Below are positions 1 to 12,030 of a DNA stretch of 64,000 nt, one piece after another (positions within the stretch are counted from its first letter, which is position 1; each line of letters opens with the position of its first letter). The DNA comes from Styela clava (taxonomy: Eukaryota > Chordata > Ascidiacea > Stolidobranchia > Styelidae). A program made the translations under genes and the position numbers. The DNA lies in contig NC_135258.1 in NCBI RefSeq assembly GCF_964204865.1, forward strand, positions 8,919,001 to 8,983,000, given 5' to 3'. Below the pieces are notes generated by a model, which was not told where the DNA came from, did not search any database, and saw only the letters and a list, made by a program, of their open reading frames with translations.

Positions 1-123
1 ATTTTACGTGTCTTATGTAAACGTTTAGGCAGAAAATACACCAATGCATAGGTTTATTGCGTATTTAGTTTTACTTAAAAAATAGTTAGACTTTACCAGG
101 TATTGCAAACTGAGCGGAAAAAC

Positions 124-325
124 GAAAATGTATGATGACCACGACAGGCGAAGTGGTACTCCGATGCGTTTTATGCCTAAACAATCTGAGCAACCATGCT
201 ATGAGACCAACACTCTTGCCCCATCACAAAAACATTTTTTCGAAGCAAAAAGAAGGGGGGCGCGAAGTTTGTAAAATTTTTCAAAGGTGGGGGGGGGGGT
301 GGCTCAAAAAGTTTAAAAACCACTG
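124..325 (+). mobile_element. hAT transposon remnant with BED zinc-finger fragment
   Basis: A short open frame (132-341) carries a Cys-x2-Cys followed by a Met-x-Pro-Ser/Thr-x-Leu-Leu-x-x-His pattern (CVLCLNN...AMRPTLLPHHKN). This is how the N-terminal BED zinc finger of ZBED5-like hAT transposases reads. The frame then runs into a G-rich tract and ends at a sequence ending ...AAAAACCACTG at 325, which resembles the hAT terminal repeat CAGTGGTT. I read it as an internally deleted element in which the start of the transposase is joined to the 3' terminus. It is not a working gene. The left terminus was not found. Confidence 0.55.
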
Positions 326-451
326 CTCTATAGCTTCATGAACATAACATGAAATTTATTTGTTTTTTTTTCCTGAAATCACACAGACTCAAATTGATCG
401 TGCGAATGCTTATGCTCCAATTTATTGTTGTTGCATTGTGTAAACGAGATG

Positions 452-1545
452 ACTAGTTGTGATTTAATTAGGATTTTCAATAGCAAACAGTCAAATCGTG
501 CTCTAAAATTTACTCCAAGACGTCGGATGAATATTATACCTTCCGTGAATCTAAGGAAGGAATTAAGAGCTTAAAAATACGTCAATGGGGAAATATCAAA
601 AATAGTTGGAAACCATTGTTCAAATAGAAATGTTTGTCTGCTTTATGTGGCAGAGTCATGACTTGACTGACTACGCTTGCACAGTTTGCAAAAACAGAGT
701 CTTAGCAACGGAGAGCACTTTATTTTCCTTATTCACCAAATGTGTCTACAAGTATATATAACAACTTTCACCACATGGGTTGCAACTGCTGTATAAAATC
801 ACATCTTGAATGCCTAAAGGCTCAAAATACGGAATGTAACACTGAGTTAAAATCGGGGCACTTGCACGAAAAAATTTGTTGCCTTAATTAAAACGCAATT
901 TTGTGATGATAGTCAATGTGTATTTTATGCCTCTTAGAGTTTGTAAACATAGGGACTTAAAAAATAGCGGCGATGTCAACATTTCTTCTACATCTTTGCC
1001 GGATTTTTCTTTGAAATAATGTAGTCAAAAATCACTCATGTTCGCTAAATTCGGCTCAGCATATACAGAAACTGCAGCTCGCGAAATTGCATCGTTTGGT
1101 AACAATAAAGACAGACATTATGTAACAGAAAGTGAACGACATAGAGAGGGAGATGAATTTATTGGTTTATATACACAGCATTCAAAATAGGAAACAATAA
1201 AACATTTATTGTAGATGCAATATGTCAAATATTTAATCTTATAAAGTTATTTTTTAACACAATTCTGTTAATTTTCGGGCCTCTTTTAGCAGATCGCCGC
1301 ACTCTTTGGGAACCGCTGCCATAATGATATTTGATGACAAAGTTTTGTGCGAGTTGAATGTACTCGTTAAAACGAGTTTTATTTACAGTTTTATTTTTGG
1401 GACCGTATTTTGAAACTGCAATAACTATATTGTAGTTTCGATGCATTGTATGTGTTGAAGATTGAATTATTGCGGGCCTAATATGCTCCACAATTACGTC
1501 GCACAAGCTTTTTGATGGGTGCATAGTTATGGGATAAGTTTGAAT
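452..1545 (-). repeat. Dispersed long repeat, copy A (reverse orientation)
   Basis: Read on the minus strand, this stretch matches several blocks of 29455-31365 in order: the block with AAAAAGCTTGTGCGACGT, the block CACCACATGGGTTGCAACTGC, the block with the hAT-like AACAATGGTTTCCAA, and the end block with TTAATTAAATCACAACTAG. The short minus-strand open frame at 1225-1524 lies inside it and is repeat-derived. No coding function can be assigned. Confidence 0.6.
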
Positions 1546-2998
1546 GTTTGAATCGGTGGTTTCTCCGTGAACAAAACAACATGCTTGTCAAGTGTGATGA
1601 CCTGTTCTCAATGTTAGGTAATGTAATTTAAAATTTTACAATCTGTTTAACCATGAATTAAAATCTCAATTTTCCACATCATTAGGAAACACACTTGAAA
1701 TCAAAAGTGTGGAATAAAATATTTCCAAGTATTGTCAAAGCTGTGCTTTAGCTATTCTGAAAGGGTAAAATTGAATCTCAAAACTTGGACCACTCATCTC
1801 GACCAAGTGGGATAAAAAGAAGAGATTTTTTGCTAGTTTGGCCAAACACAAAAATATGTTATCCCGGCACATGTACTCCGTGATATAACCGAATGCAATA
1901 TAGACTCTAGATTGTCAAATGTATAATAAAGAAAAAGATTTGCAGATAAAACTTTTTTAAATTTTATGGCCGATTGAAGACTAGTGTCAGTCATGAAAAT
2001 ATGGCAAAATGATTTATGAATTGATATTTATTTATTCAAGCTTTCGCGGGTTGCAAAAAAACTCGCCACGGGCCGCGGTTTGCCCGTTGTATACTAACGT
2101 CATTCAATAGTATACATACTCCACACCGGTCACGAGCTTGCTAGAAAATACATATGGTCACACTGTAATTTATTAATATTGGAATCATGTGTGCAAGATA
2201 ACGCTAATTATCGCTATTGGTTAGATATGTTTACCTGCACATATTACCGAGTGGGTTAAATATTTGACGAGCCTAAATCTACTAAATCTTGCTTAAGTCA
2301 TGGATTCTGATAATCTAGGGCAAATTTGCATAACGCCTGCCAAATTGTTGTTCAATATACTGATCGATTGAAAACTACCGTCATTCATTGACTACCTTCA
2401 GTCATTGCAGTCTGGCGAAATGAATTGTGAAATATTTTTTATCAATTGCGTTTATTTTTTTTCATTTATTTTCGCAGACGAAAAAAAATCGTTGCCCATT
2501 GTCGTACCAATGTCACTCGTATACTTAATACACACTAACTTGAGCTTGCCGGAATGATCCCTAAAAAATCCACATGTGATCAGAAATTCACGAAGACCAG
2601 TATAATCCAATGAGCTACTGAGTCGTGGGTTATATCTCAAACAAGAATCTTTTGGCCAATAAACATAATCAGTTTGTTCCTACGCTACAACATTTTGAAT
2701 TAACTTGAATCGGATACTTTGATCAGAAATAGCGGAAAAGAAATTCAAGCAGAGTAAATGGATTGCATCTCAATCATTTATTGAAACCTATATATCAACA
2801 GGCGGTTTCCGGTCAAATTTCCAACTGTTGAGTGTTTTAACTACATCAATTGTTTCAAACTGTCTGTGTACAATGAAATTTATATACTTACGTGTATTGA
2901 AAATATATATCTATATGTAGGCATCAGACAATACCCCAGGTCGACAATTGGTGTTTCAAAGTTCTTGAAAGCTGAATTTTGGTGAGCAAATAATGAGT
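1546..2998. other. Intergenic, no gene seen; one hAT end fragment
   Basis: No supported gene. At about 2045-2090 there is GGGCCGCGGTTTGCCCGTTG, which resembles the right end of a hAT-type element whose usual ending is a GGGCC...TTTGCCCACCCCTG form; it is degenerate here. The rest is AT-rich with no splice-site-bounded coding stretch that I recognise. Confidence 0.4.
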
Positions 2999-5900
2999 TC
3001 AATTGCATTCATGTCTAATGTCAATACGACTACAAATTTCGGGTTTGCCAGTTGTGCTGCCGTTACAAATTTCATCAACACGAAACTTGGTGGTTTTGTA
3101 TCCGCGTCCACAGCACATTATGTTGCAATCGTGCATTCCAATGGTTCTCACATCGCATTCGCGTCCGACTGTTCCCAATATTCCTCTTTCGGCATTCCGT
3201 TCACAATAGTTTGGCGATGCTTGCAAGTATATAAGCTCGGAATCGGTTGGTTTTCTCATCAATCTTCTGGCGACTAGTTCACCATTTTTCAACTGTTCAA
3301 CTTCGATCGCTCTGTCGTATGCCTTTTTCAATTCATCTGCTACAACACGAAAATCGCGAACTTGCTTCCAGCATGTTTTTAAATCACAAGAATCCTTTAA
3401 ACCATGGCATACACAAATGGTTTGCGATGTCCTGACAACGGCCTGTTAAAGTAACCAGTATTTAGTTGACTAAAGATTCAATATTATTTTTATGAGTTGC
3501 TGAGTAAATGATATATACAAAAGAAACAATATTTGAGTGCGATTCATGCTTCTCCATTTTATTTAGAGACGATACTACTACTTACGCCGTGAAAAATAAA
3601 ATGAAAATAATTCTACTATTTTGGACTCTATTGTTATAGTTGCATACTGCTGTGTTGAACCCTGCTCTTCGCCTAGGCTGGATGTGACAATAGGTGTAAC
3701 ATTTATCAATATATAAAATGACTGTGGCATATAAACATCGATTCAAATTATTCTTATCTTATTAGCTAATAATAATTGAGTTCTTCAAATAAAATCTTCT
3801 GAGAAGTAGTTAATAAAATGAATAACATCTAGTTCTTTTGAGTAATATACAAAAATATATTATATATACTATCAACCTTTTTTTCTGGCTAAATCAGTGA
3901 ATATGCTGTTGTAAGACATCTAGTTGATATCAAAGTAGTTATCCCTCGTAGCTGATGAAAGCCACTGAATTTTATAAAACAACACCTTCCGCCAAACGAC
4001 ATTGTGTTAGTTATTCTATAATCCATATTATGTGAAATGAACATATCTAAGACAGTATGTGAGATCTAAGACAGACTGATACCAACCATTCTTCCGATGT
4101 TATTGTTGTGAATGTTCATTATTTGTCTCTTTCTTGATGATTTTTTTCGTTTCTGACTATTTATAAAATCCTTCAGCAACTCGCTGGCATGAGAGGCATA
4201 AGGACTATTCTCTCCCCAGTCCTAATAAATACCACATACATAATATTACGTTTTTATACATATCTGGCGAAATCGCTCCGGGAATTATTGAAGATATTAA
4301 CATGTATAATATATTCTGTTTTGATTCATATATATAAATATATATATATAAAATAATTATATGTATATAGGCTCCATTCTCGACAGGGTAAGTTGGGTAA
4401 TTTACGTAGTCACGATAATAATGTTTCATTATTGATGATACAACATTTCAAGAAAAAACTATAAATGTATTGCCCAAGTTCATAGTAGAATTATGAATAT
4501 GAGCCAAGTCCCGACATTTTGCACCCGATGTTTCATACTTTTTTCCATTTTCTACATTCAAAGCAACTATCTTTAAAACGAATGGTCAAGCATTCTAAAA
4601 TGACATTGTTTGTTTTAAGTCAGGATTGCAAGTAGAAGATATTAGGTTTTCCGCTTACACGAAGTTAAGAAGCGAAGGCGATACAATTTTTCTGCCTACA
4701 GTCAATGCTTGCATTAAAAATATATTAACAAAAAAAAACATACCAATACTGCACCCGAATAAACAAGCGGTTTTGGGCATCGACGCTTTGGTAGAAGACC
4801 TTGTTGACAAGCTCTTGCAATTGAATGTACAGCTCCAGCAGCTGTTATTGCACGAACAAACGCCATTTCTCTTGTGTCTGGAATAATTGTAGACTTCAAA
4901 TTGAAGGCAGACATAATTCAAATACAATTTGGTAATCTACAATTTCCGGTCATGTTCAGTTAAATTTATTTATTTGAACTTTTCCCTAGCCATGATTACC
5001 TGGAGTCTACCACTCTACCACTTATACAGAATTCGATTCGTAAATATTTGCTACTCAGAGTAAGTTTGTATGACCTTGTGCGTGACGAAGCTGGTCTTGT
5101 GAGTGATAATCAAAGATTGTTGAGATTTCTTTAGAATTTTCTCGTAAATTTCCAATTAAATTGTATTTATTAAGATAGTTAAATAGTGTGATTGATTAGG
5201 ACTATTGGGCACGGTAGTTCGACGCCCTATATATATATGGCTCTACTCGGGCATTAGAACGTAAATAAAGGCAATAAATTGACACCGACACTGTAGCATT
5301 CCATATCGATGTGCCCCGTGATATCTTCAGGGGAAGTTAGATTATCAGAATACTGAAAGTTTGACTAGTCAATTATTCCATATTAAATAATTGTTATCAA
5401 AGGATTCAGAGTGCCGGATGGTATAGGATCATATTATTCTAATACCAGAGGTTTGGCAATCAGATTTGATTAAAAAATGAAATTGAAATAGCCATAGGGA
5501 AGGAAACAAAAAATAAGAATTTTTTTTTTATAAATTAAGGAAAAGTTATATGAACACACCCAAATCTGTTAGTTTTCCAAACACTGAGCTATCGTTAAAA
5601 GTTGGACAATTCCATCTATGATTGCGAAACTGGTATTGACATTCCGATATTCCCTTTCTGGCCCCTTCACTGACAAAGATCATAAAACTGTCTTTTCGTT
5701 TGCACCACTTCTTTTGAAAATTAGTAAATCCGTTCATGCCATCACATATTGAATCGTTATTTTGAAGCGAGTTGTAGGGTCCATCTCGTGCAACAGACCT
5801 TATAAGAAAATGTACAAATGTTACAAACGCCTGTTACGCACTAATCACTAATTGCAGAGATACAATGGGACTAATTGCGTTTTTTGAAGTCGCAACCTCC

Positions 5901-6069
5901 GTCTGAAGTGTAATGAAGATCATTCAATCTTAAACAATTGTTACACTGTATTATCCATTAGGAAACATAATATTACTTACCACCATTGGCAATGTCCGCT
6001 TTCGCTCAAAATTAAAACAAAAAGAATAGCAGACAGTATAAGCCAACAACCTTCTCGAATAAATCCCAT
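2999..6069 (-). CDS. Divergent Wnt5-derived secreted protein, no acyl-serine (Wnt-like copy 1)
   Basis: Five coding exons on the minus strand: 6069-5981, 5798-5560, 4877-4744, 4221-4087 and 3442-2999. All introns are GT-AG and the phases are 2/1/0/0. The product is 346 aa. Residues 1-27 form a signal peptide, followed by Trp-Trp as in the Wnt5 gene at 51394. Exon 2 has the Wnt core VSEGARKGISECQYQF and a Wnt5-type SSVFGK stretch; exon 3 has AFVRAITAAGAVHSIARAC; exon 4 ends in MNIHNNNIGRM; exon 5 has DLKTCW, SPNYC and CCGRGY. Odd points: the palmitoleoylated serine position reads Lys (CHGLKDSC); the WGGCGD cysteine is lost in exon 4 (WGENSP); the C-terminal finger of canonical Wnts, with aromatic-Cys-Cys, is replaced by a short tail with only three Cys after CCGRGY. 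About 18 mature cysteines remain of 24. Secretion is likely; classical Frizzled signalling is doubtful (inference). The last intron donor (GTTGGT) is weak but in register with the other copies. Confidence 0.85.
4310..4372. repeat. AT microsatellite in intron 3 of Wnt-like copy 1
   Basis: Runs of TATATA/AATATATATATATA interrupted by a few bases. Simple-sequence repeat inside the intron between coding exons 3 and 4; no other signal. Confidence 0.6.
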
Positions 6070-9000
6070 TTTAGTTCTGCAATTACCTTGCGAATAATAG
6101 GCCTGTTGAGAGCACAATAGAGATATTTACTTTAACTGTAGTGATATCCAGCAACAACCTATTTTATCTTCGGAAGCAAAAACTACTTAATCTGATTAAT
6201 AAAAATTCATTTCCAAGACCAGATGGCGGAGCAAACTTAAATGGGCCACTCGAAGGTCATTAAGCGAAGAGATTAGAGTAAATTAGGAGCAATACAAATG
6301 TCAAATATACGCTAAGATGCGTGATATTACAAATAAAAAAATCCTCTAAACTTCTCATACGTTCTTATCCAACTGGCTATGCGATAGGAATTTGATTCCA
6401 TGCCTCAATTGTTATTTAGCAACTGTTTTAACCCAAAGAATGCGTTCTTGCAAAGTGATTAAAAATTACAAAGGTGAAACGCTGTTCAGTTTGAATTAAG
6501 CTATTTAAAGCATCGCTCAATATTAGTGAAAAACACCTAATTCGAAAATTTGTGACGTATTCTCTTCAATTACATCCTCAATTAGAAAAGAATATCTCGT
6601 GAATATGAGCTGTTCAAAGAAAAACAGTTTTGCCTGAACATCATTTCAATCCTAAAGGATTACTATCTTGGGATAATTTCTAGTGCCTTTTCAAACAGAA
6701 TTCAAGATCTAAAGTCGACTTTGCACATAATTCGCATTTTGCGAATTTTATTGATATTGCAATACGAGATGATAAATTTTCTCTCGAAAATTAATTTCAA
6801 TCCGAAGATGTAGTACGTCAACAATATGCTTAGTTTAAAATGTTTGCTGTGTACAACAAGGTCCTGATCAGGAATGATAATCCGCTGAAACGCGAATCCC
6901 AAAGTGATCTAGACCGACCAAATTTCCGATTTTTTAAACAAAAAACATACAAATGTTTCAGAGATATAAAAACTGATAAAGAAGTGACCTACTATAGTAG
7001 TTCTAATCAACCGCTATGTAGCTATTGGCAACAATACTGTTACAACGTTTATGGCATATCAGTACAATTCATTCCGCATTTCATGCAACTTTTGTAGGTT
7101 GGTACCTCTTCGAGACGATTTCTCCTGTTCATCACTTAGCAGCTCATCTAATTTCGCATACATTGTCGTTTACCCAATTTAAAATCTAATGGAAATTAAG
7201 TTTTAGAAAACAACAAATAAAAAGATCCGGATGGTAGTGATTTCATCACGGTTAGAAGCAGGACAGAAAATATTTCCTCGCCAGTGAAATTGCCTTCCAA
7301 ACTTTACAAACGTCACGGAGGAGGTGTTTCTGCCCACAATTCTTACGCGAGCTACGTCCACTCTAATATGCTTTGTTTGTTCAGAGGTAGTAAATACTAA
7401 TGCTAAGGTGAAGGTCGGGGAAGAGCACAGCCAATGTGAAACAAATACCACCACAAAAATAATATTCTTATTCTCAGTAGTTTTTTTTTATAGAGTCAAA
7501 AAATACAGCACGAGAGAATTGAGCAAAAAAAATGCTGTAATCCGTACACACACAGCTGGACACTCTTTGATTTTCCTTCAAAAGTCGAAAACAATTTATT
7601 CTAAAAGATGAATTAGGCTTATTCAGCTTTGTCAACAGTAAAATCTAACAATAAAACCGCACATAGCCATCAAAAGCAATTAGTCTCAAAATCCCTGAAA
7701 ATAAATAGCGACAACGAGCATCCAGAAAATATTATGCTTGTCTATTTGATTCACAAAAATATGAATCCCCGATAAAACGAGTATAACAGCATAGAGTATA
7801 ACAAAAACGATAGTAAATGGGAAGATGTCAAAAAGAAATAACCGATCGTATTGTACGGTTGTAAACTGTAAGAGTTATATAATTCGACACGTAGTGGACA
7901 TAGGAATCGTTTTGTTGTTGTTCTTGTTATTTGACACGTTTTTAAAAAATCTTCGATTACTGGACCAATTGCTTTGACATTTTCAGTGGTTGAAGATAAA
8001 ATTTTTCTCCAGAAGGCTATTACTTTTATTTATTTCTAAATTTTCTATGAAATCTGATTATTCATTCAAAATTTTGCTGTTTTAAAATTTACTCATGGGA
8101 ACACTGTTTTGAAACCTATTTCAAGCGGTTGCGGGATCAAGCCTGCAGCTACGGCTCCGTTACTGTAAGTTACCGTACCACAGCAAAATTGACTTATTCC
8201 TTACGCGATACGATAATGTTCTCAAGACGTGTTGATAGTCTAACCAAGAGTCTCAGAACCAGGGTAGACGTTAATATTCCAACAAGGAGTCCCTGATTCT
8301 AGTTGTTAGATTGTTGAAATTAGAAGCTCAAATGTTCCTCGATTTTGATTTCAGTTGAGATCATAAATAAATGACCTAGCGAGAACAGTATTTAGATCGT
8401 GGTAGGCACTTCGATGCATTGTAAAAAAAATCGACCTGTAAAAAAAATATATTATTTTTATGATTACGAGGGGATAAGTTACCTAATAATATACAAGAGC
8501 AAATATTAAGTGCCCAAGACCAAGCATGTGAAAATATTTTAGACATAATACATTTATTACTGCTCTGCGTTGGGAATTCGACAAACATAAGGTAATTTAT
8601 CATAATTTTTTTACCTGTTCAGTTTTTTTCAATCGTTTATCAGTAGATTTGATGTTAAGTAATTCCTTTTTCATCACAATGATTGAAGAAGAGACTGAAG
8701 AAATGAGTGGCGACGACATGGATGATGGAAATATAATTAAGAGTATTATGTTTAAGGGAAAAGCGGTAGAGTTCATATTATTGGTTTCAAATTTGTATCT
8801 TGCGGTGGCATTCGGATTGCTCGGAAAAAAGGCTGACAAATAAAAAATATAAAAGAAAAGGGAAATATGAGCAATAAACCAAAACTGGTGATCCTTGGGA
8901 GTGCAAACTGTCTATGGAAATCACAGTTGCTTAATGTGGTTTAATACTACGATGAACAGAAGAGAGTAGCCACATCGAGTATTTATAAAGGTAATCTAAT

Positions 9001-10194
9001 CTAAAGTATGTTCATTTTGACGTGTTATTCAAATGCAAGAGGTGGGAGTTGTTTGCAAGCAGAAAACTAATTAAATCCTTTTGGCTACCCTTTTAAATTT
9101 AATTCAAATCAATTCCCCTTGTTTTCCTTTGTATAGGTTTGCACTATGGAGAAATGATTATCGATATTATTTGGCAAGAGACTTCACCATGTTATCGTAA
9201 TATAAAGTATTCATCAAACGACACACTACTGATATGAAACACACTGATAAGCAAGTATTTAATGCTTCTCAAACAACTTAATTAACTTTCGGAGTGAATC
9301 CTAAAAGTTATTCAAATAGAGATCCTATAAATACAATATATATATCGATTCGCGGACTTTAGTAACTGCACAAACAAATGCAAATGCTTTTGGTGCAGAA
9401 AACGGAATATTGCTTATTCAATTTCTACAGGAATGGGGGAAGCGTTGTGAAACGGTTAATACAATTCAAGATTGCTGGTTTTTAGTTGTATCCAGGTGAT
9501 GCATGATCTTAGGCAGTGTCAATGAAACAAGAGGCTTAAATTGCTAATACAGCATATGGTCCAAAAATCTTGCATTCGAGTTGACTTTTATTGTTCTAAC
9601 AGCGCTTGTAAATAAAGTAATACGCAAAAACTGAGTTTGAATATGAGTGACGTTATATGAATGAATAGACACACTTCCTGATAGCCTTAAAATTAGGGTA
9701 TTGGAATCGTTCCTATCTAATATATATGTCAATCTCATCATCGGATAAGGACATGATGACGGCAACGCAATCAGGTTGCAGTATACAATAAATACAATAA
9801 AGTGGTTCATTAAGTCGATACCAAAGACACGCGAGTATGGGAGATTGAATAACGGTTGACAATGTCAAAAATAAATTGCTGTTAAAACTCTATTCAGGCT
9901 GATTTTCTGAATTCATTGTGCACGGGTGATTTTCAAAAAAAAAAATCGTTCACCATTTGACACTTAAGCTTCAATCATGACTTCTTAGAATTGTATTCTT
10001 GAGTTCTATTCGGCTAGAATACTCTTAAGATCACTTCCCCAATATTTTTTCCATATGCGACCTGACGCCTAAAATTATTTTTTTTTAAATTTGTTGTCGA
10101 CTCCAAAAGATGTTATAGATCTCGACATCCTGTCTCCCAATTCATTTATACGCCAATATAAAGACATTTCAGCCATAAATTTATATTCCAATTG
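6070..10194. other. Intergenic stretch with no confirmed gene
   Basis: Nothing here passes as a gene. Three short open frames were considered. A plus-strand frame at 6840-7097 is rich in Tyr and Cys near its end. A minus-strand frame at 7203-7454 contains HIRVDVARVRIV and resembles a frame at 63070-63288. A plus-strand frame at 8649-8843 has an acidic stretch followed by a hydrophobic one. None has recognisable family motifs or a convincing exon chain. A copy of the dispersed SINE-like repeat lies at 7845-8027. Confidence 0.4.
7845..8027 (-). repeat. Short dispersed repeat (SINE-like family), reverse copy
   Basis: On the minus strand it reads AGTAATAGCCTTCTGGAG, then TTCAACCACTGAAAATGTCAAAG, then AACAACAACAAAACGAT, in the same order as the copies at 13320-13505, 13980-14130 and 31012-31170. 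It diverges at many positions and has no coding potential. Confidence 0.6.
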
Positions 10195-11483
10195 GTATGG
10201 TGGCCCATCGTTGTCACGTGTAAAATTTAAAAAAAAAATGAAAAAATAAAATGAAAAAGCAAAAATAAAAAAATAGTTGTGAAAAAACATAAAAATAATT
10301 GAAAAAAAAGAAATAAAAAAAAATTTAAATTAAAAAAAAAAATTGAAAAATAAAACAAACAAAAAAATTTAAAAAAAAATTGAAAAAAAAAAAAAAATTT
10401 GAAAAAAAAAATTGGATAAAAAGAAAATAAAAAGGTTGACAACGATGGTCCGCCTCGTGGCCCATCGTTGTCACGCGTTTTTATTTTTAGAAAATTTGAT
10501 GCTGCTTGGGACCAACGTTGTCAGACTTAATCCTACACGCACAAATGTGTTTCCTGGGTTTCTAACTCACTACTGATTTTCATGACCAATATCCAATAAA
10601 TTCAACATGAAAATGTTCTACAAATTCTCCATGCTACAAGTTCAACCACAAGCAATATATTTATAATAAGGATAAGAGAATATAGAATTGGATACGAAAA
10701 TTTGTTTTTACGTGTAGAAGGTAATTTAATTGGAAAATGCTGCTTAACTGCTCAGACACTCGTGCGATGCCGGTACGGTATCGTCTGACCGTACCGGTAC
10801 CCATGCAATCACTCGTGAAAGAATGGGAGATGATGAGTGATTGTATGGCTACCGGTACGGTCAGACGCAAAGCGACTATAACCGACTACCGGTATTTGGT
10901 AAGACGGTACGGTACCGGCATCGCGAGTGTCCAGACAACTGAGTAGTTAAGCAGCATTCTCCAAATTACCTTATACACGTAAAAACAAATTTTCCGAATT
11001 TTCGTATTCAATTCTATATTCTCTTATCATTATTATAAATATATTACTTCTTGTTGAACTTGTAGCATGGAGAATTTATAGAACATTTTCATATTGAATA
11101 TTGCTCAAGAAAATCAGTAGTGAGTTTGAAACCCAGGGAACACATTTGTGCGCGTAGGATTATGCCTGACAACGTTGGTCCCAAGCAGAAGCAAATTTCC
11201 TAAAAATAAAAACGCGTGACAACGATGGGCCACGAGGCGGACCATCGTTGTCAACCTTTTTATTTTCTTTTTATTCAATTTTTCTTTTTTAATTTTTTTT
11301 TTTTCATTTTTTTTTTTTTTTCGTTTTAATTTATTTATTTTTTTTTTAATTTCAAATTTTTTTTTTCATTTTTTTTTTAATCATTTTTATGTTTTTTCAC
11401 AAAAATTTTTTTATTATCGGTTTTTTATTTTATTTTTTATTTTTATTTTCAATTTTACGCGTGACAACGATGGGCCACCATAC
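10195..11483. mobile_element. Foldback (long inverted-repeat) element with 5-bp target duplication
   Basis: The two ends are inverted copies starting GTATGGTGGCCCATCGTTGT. The inverted match continues inward for most of the element: poly-A rich on the left arm (10225-10437), poly-T rich on the right (11262-11455), then GACAACGATGGTCCGCC, then the block around TGCTGCTTAACT (10738) paired with AGTTAAGCAGCA (10946-10957). The centre is near 10840. It is flanked by AATTG at 10190-10194 and again at 11484-11488, a 5-bp target duplication. The terminal motif is repeated internally at about 10456-10480 and 11212-11230. No transposase is encoded; the short open frames inside are by-products of the palindrome. 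The superfamily is not recognised. Confidence 0.85.
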
Positions 11484-12030
11484 AATTGTATTGAAGAAGA
11501 CAGTTTTTATTCTGGCGTGACCCAAACCACTATTATACAAATTATCTTTCACAACAGAAAGTTGAAAAAAAAATTTAAAAGTTTCAAAGTCATGAACATG
11601 TTTAATCTATATTATATACCATTATGCAGAATCACACACGTATGTTATTGTTCTTTAATTCAAAAGATACTTTTTTATTCAAAATGCCAAACCTTCAAAC
11701 ATTTATTGGATTTTATAGATATTTATCACCAACAACTTGACCAGTATATCACTCTTGTGACAATGACGATCTCAGAAAGATGTTGACGATAACATTGATA
11801 CTATGTTCTGCTCAAATATATACATTCAATTATTCGGTATTGGGCTCTTTTGTGTATTGATATTGCATGCGATCGGTCAATTAATATATATCGAGAAAAT
11901 GAAATCATTTTAAAACAAATATAGGTAAACGGAAAAGAACAAGATTTGTTGTAGTTGTATTTGTAACGGAAAAAATGATATTAGGTAGTACAATTTCTTA
12001 CATTTTGTTATATATACTTGATGGAGTTGA
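11484..12030. other. Intergenic, 3' flank of Wnt-like copy 2
   Basis: AT-rich, no gene recognised. It lies downstream of the stop codon of the minus-strand Wnt-like copy 2, so part of it is probably 3' untranslated sequence. Confidence 0.4.

Noticed and set aside
8649..8843. Small acidic-plus-hydrophobic frame considered as another peptide precursor
   Set aside because: No signal peptide at the start, no exon chain, and the frame on the other strand is equally long.
10227..10442. Phe-rich minus-strand frame
   Set aside because: Translation of the poly-A/poly-T tract of the foldback element arm.
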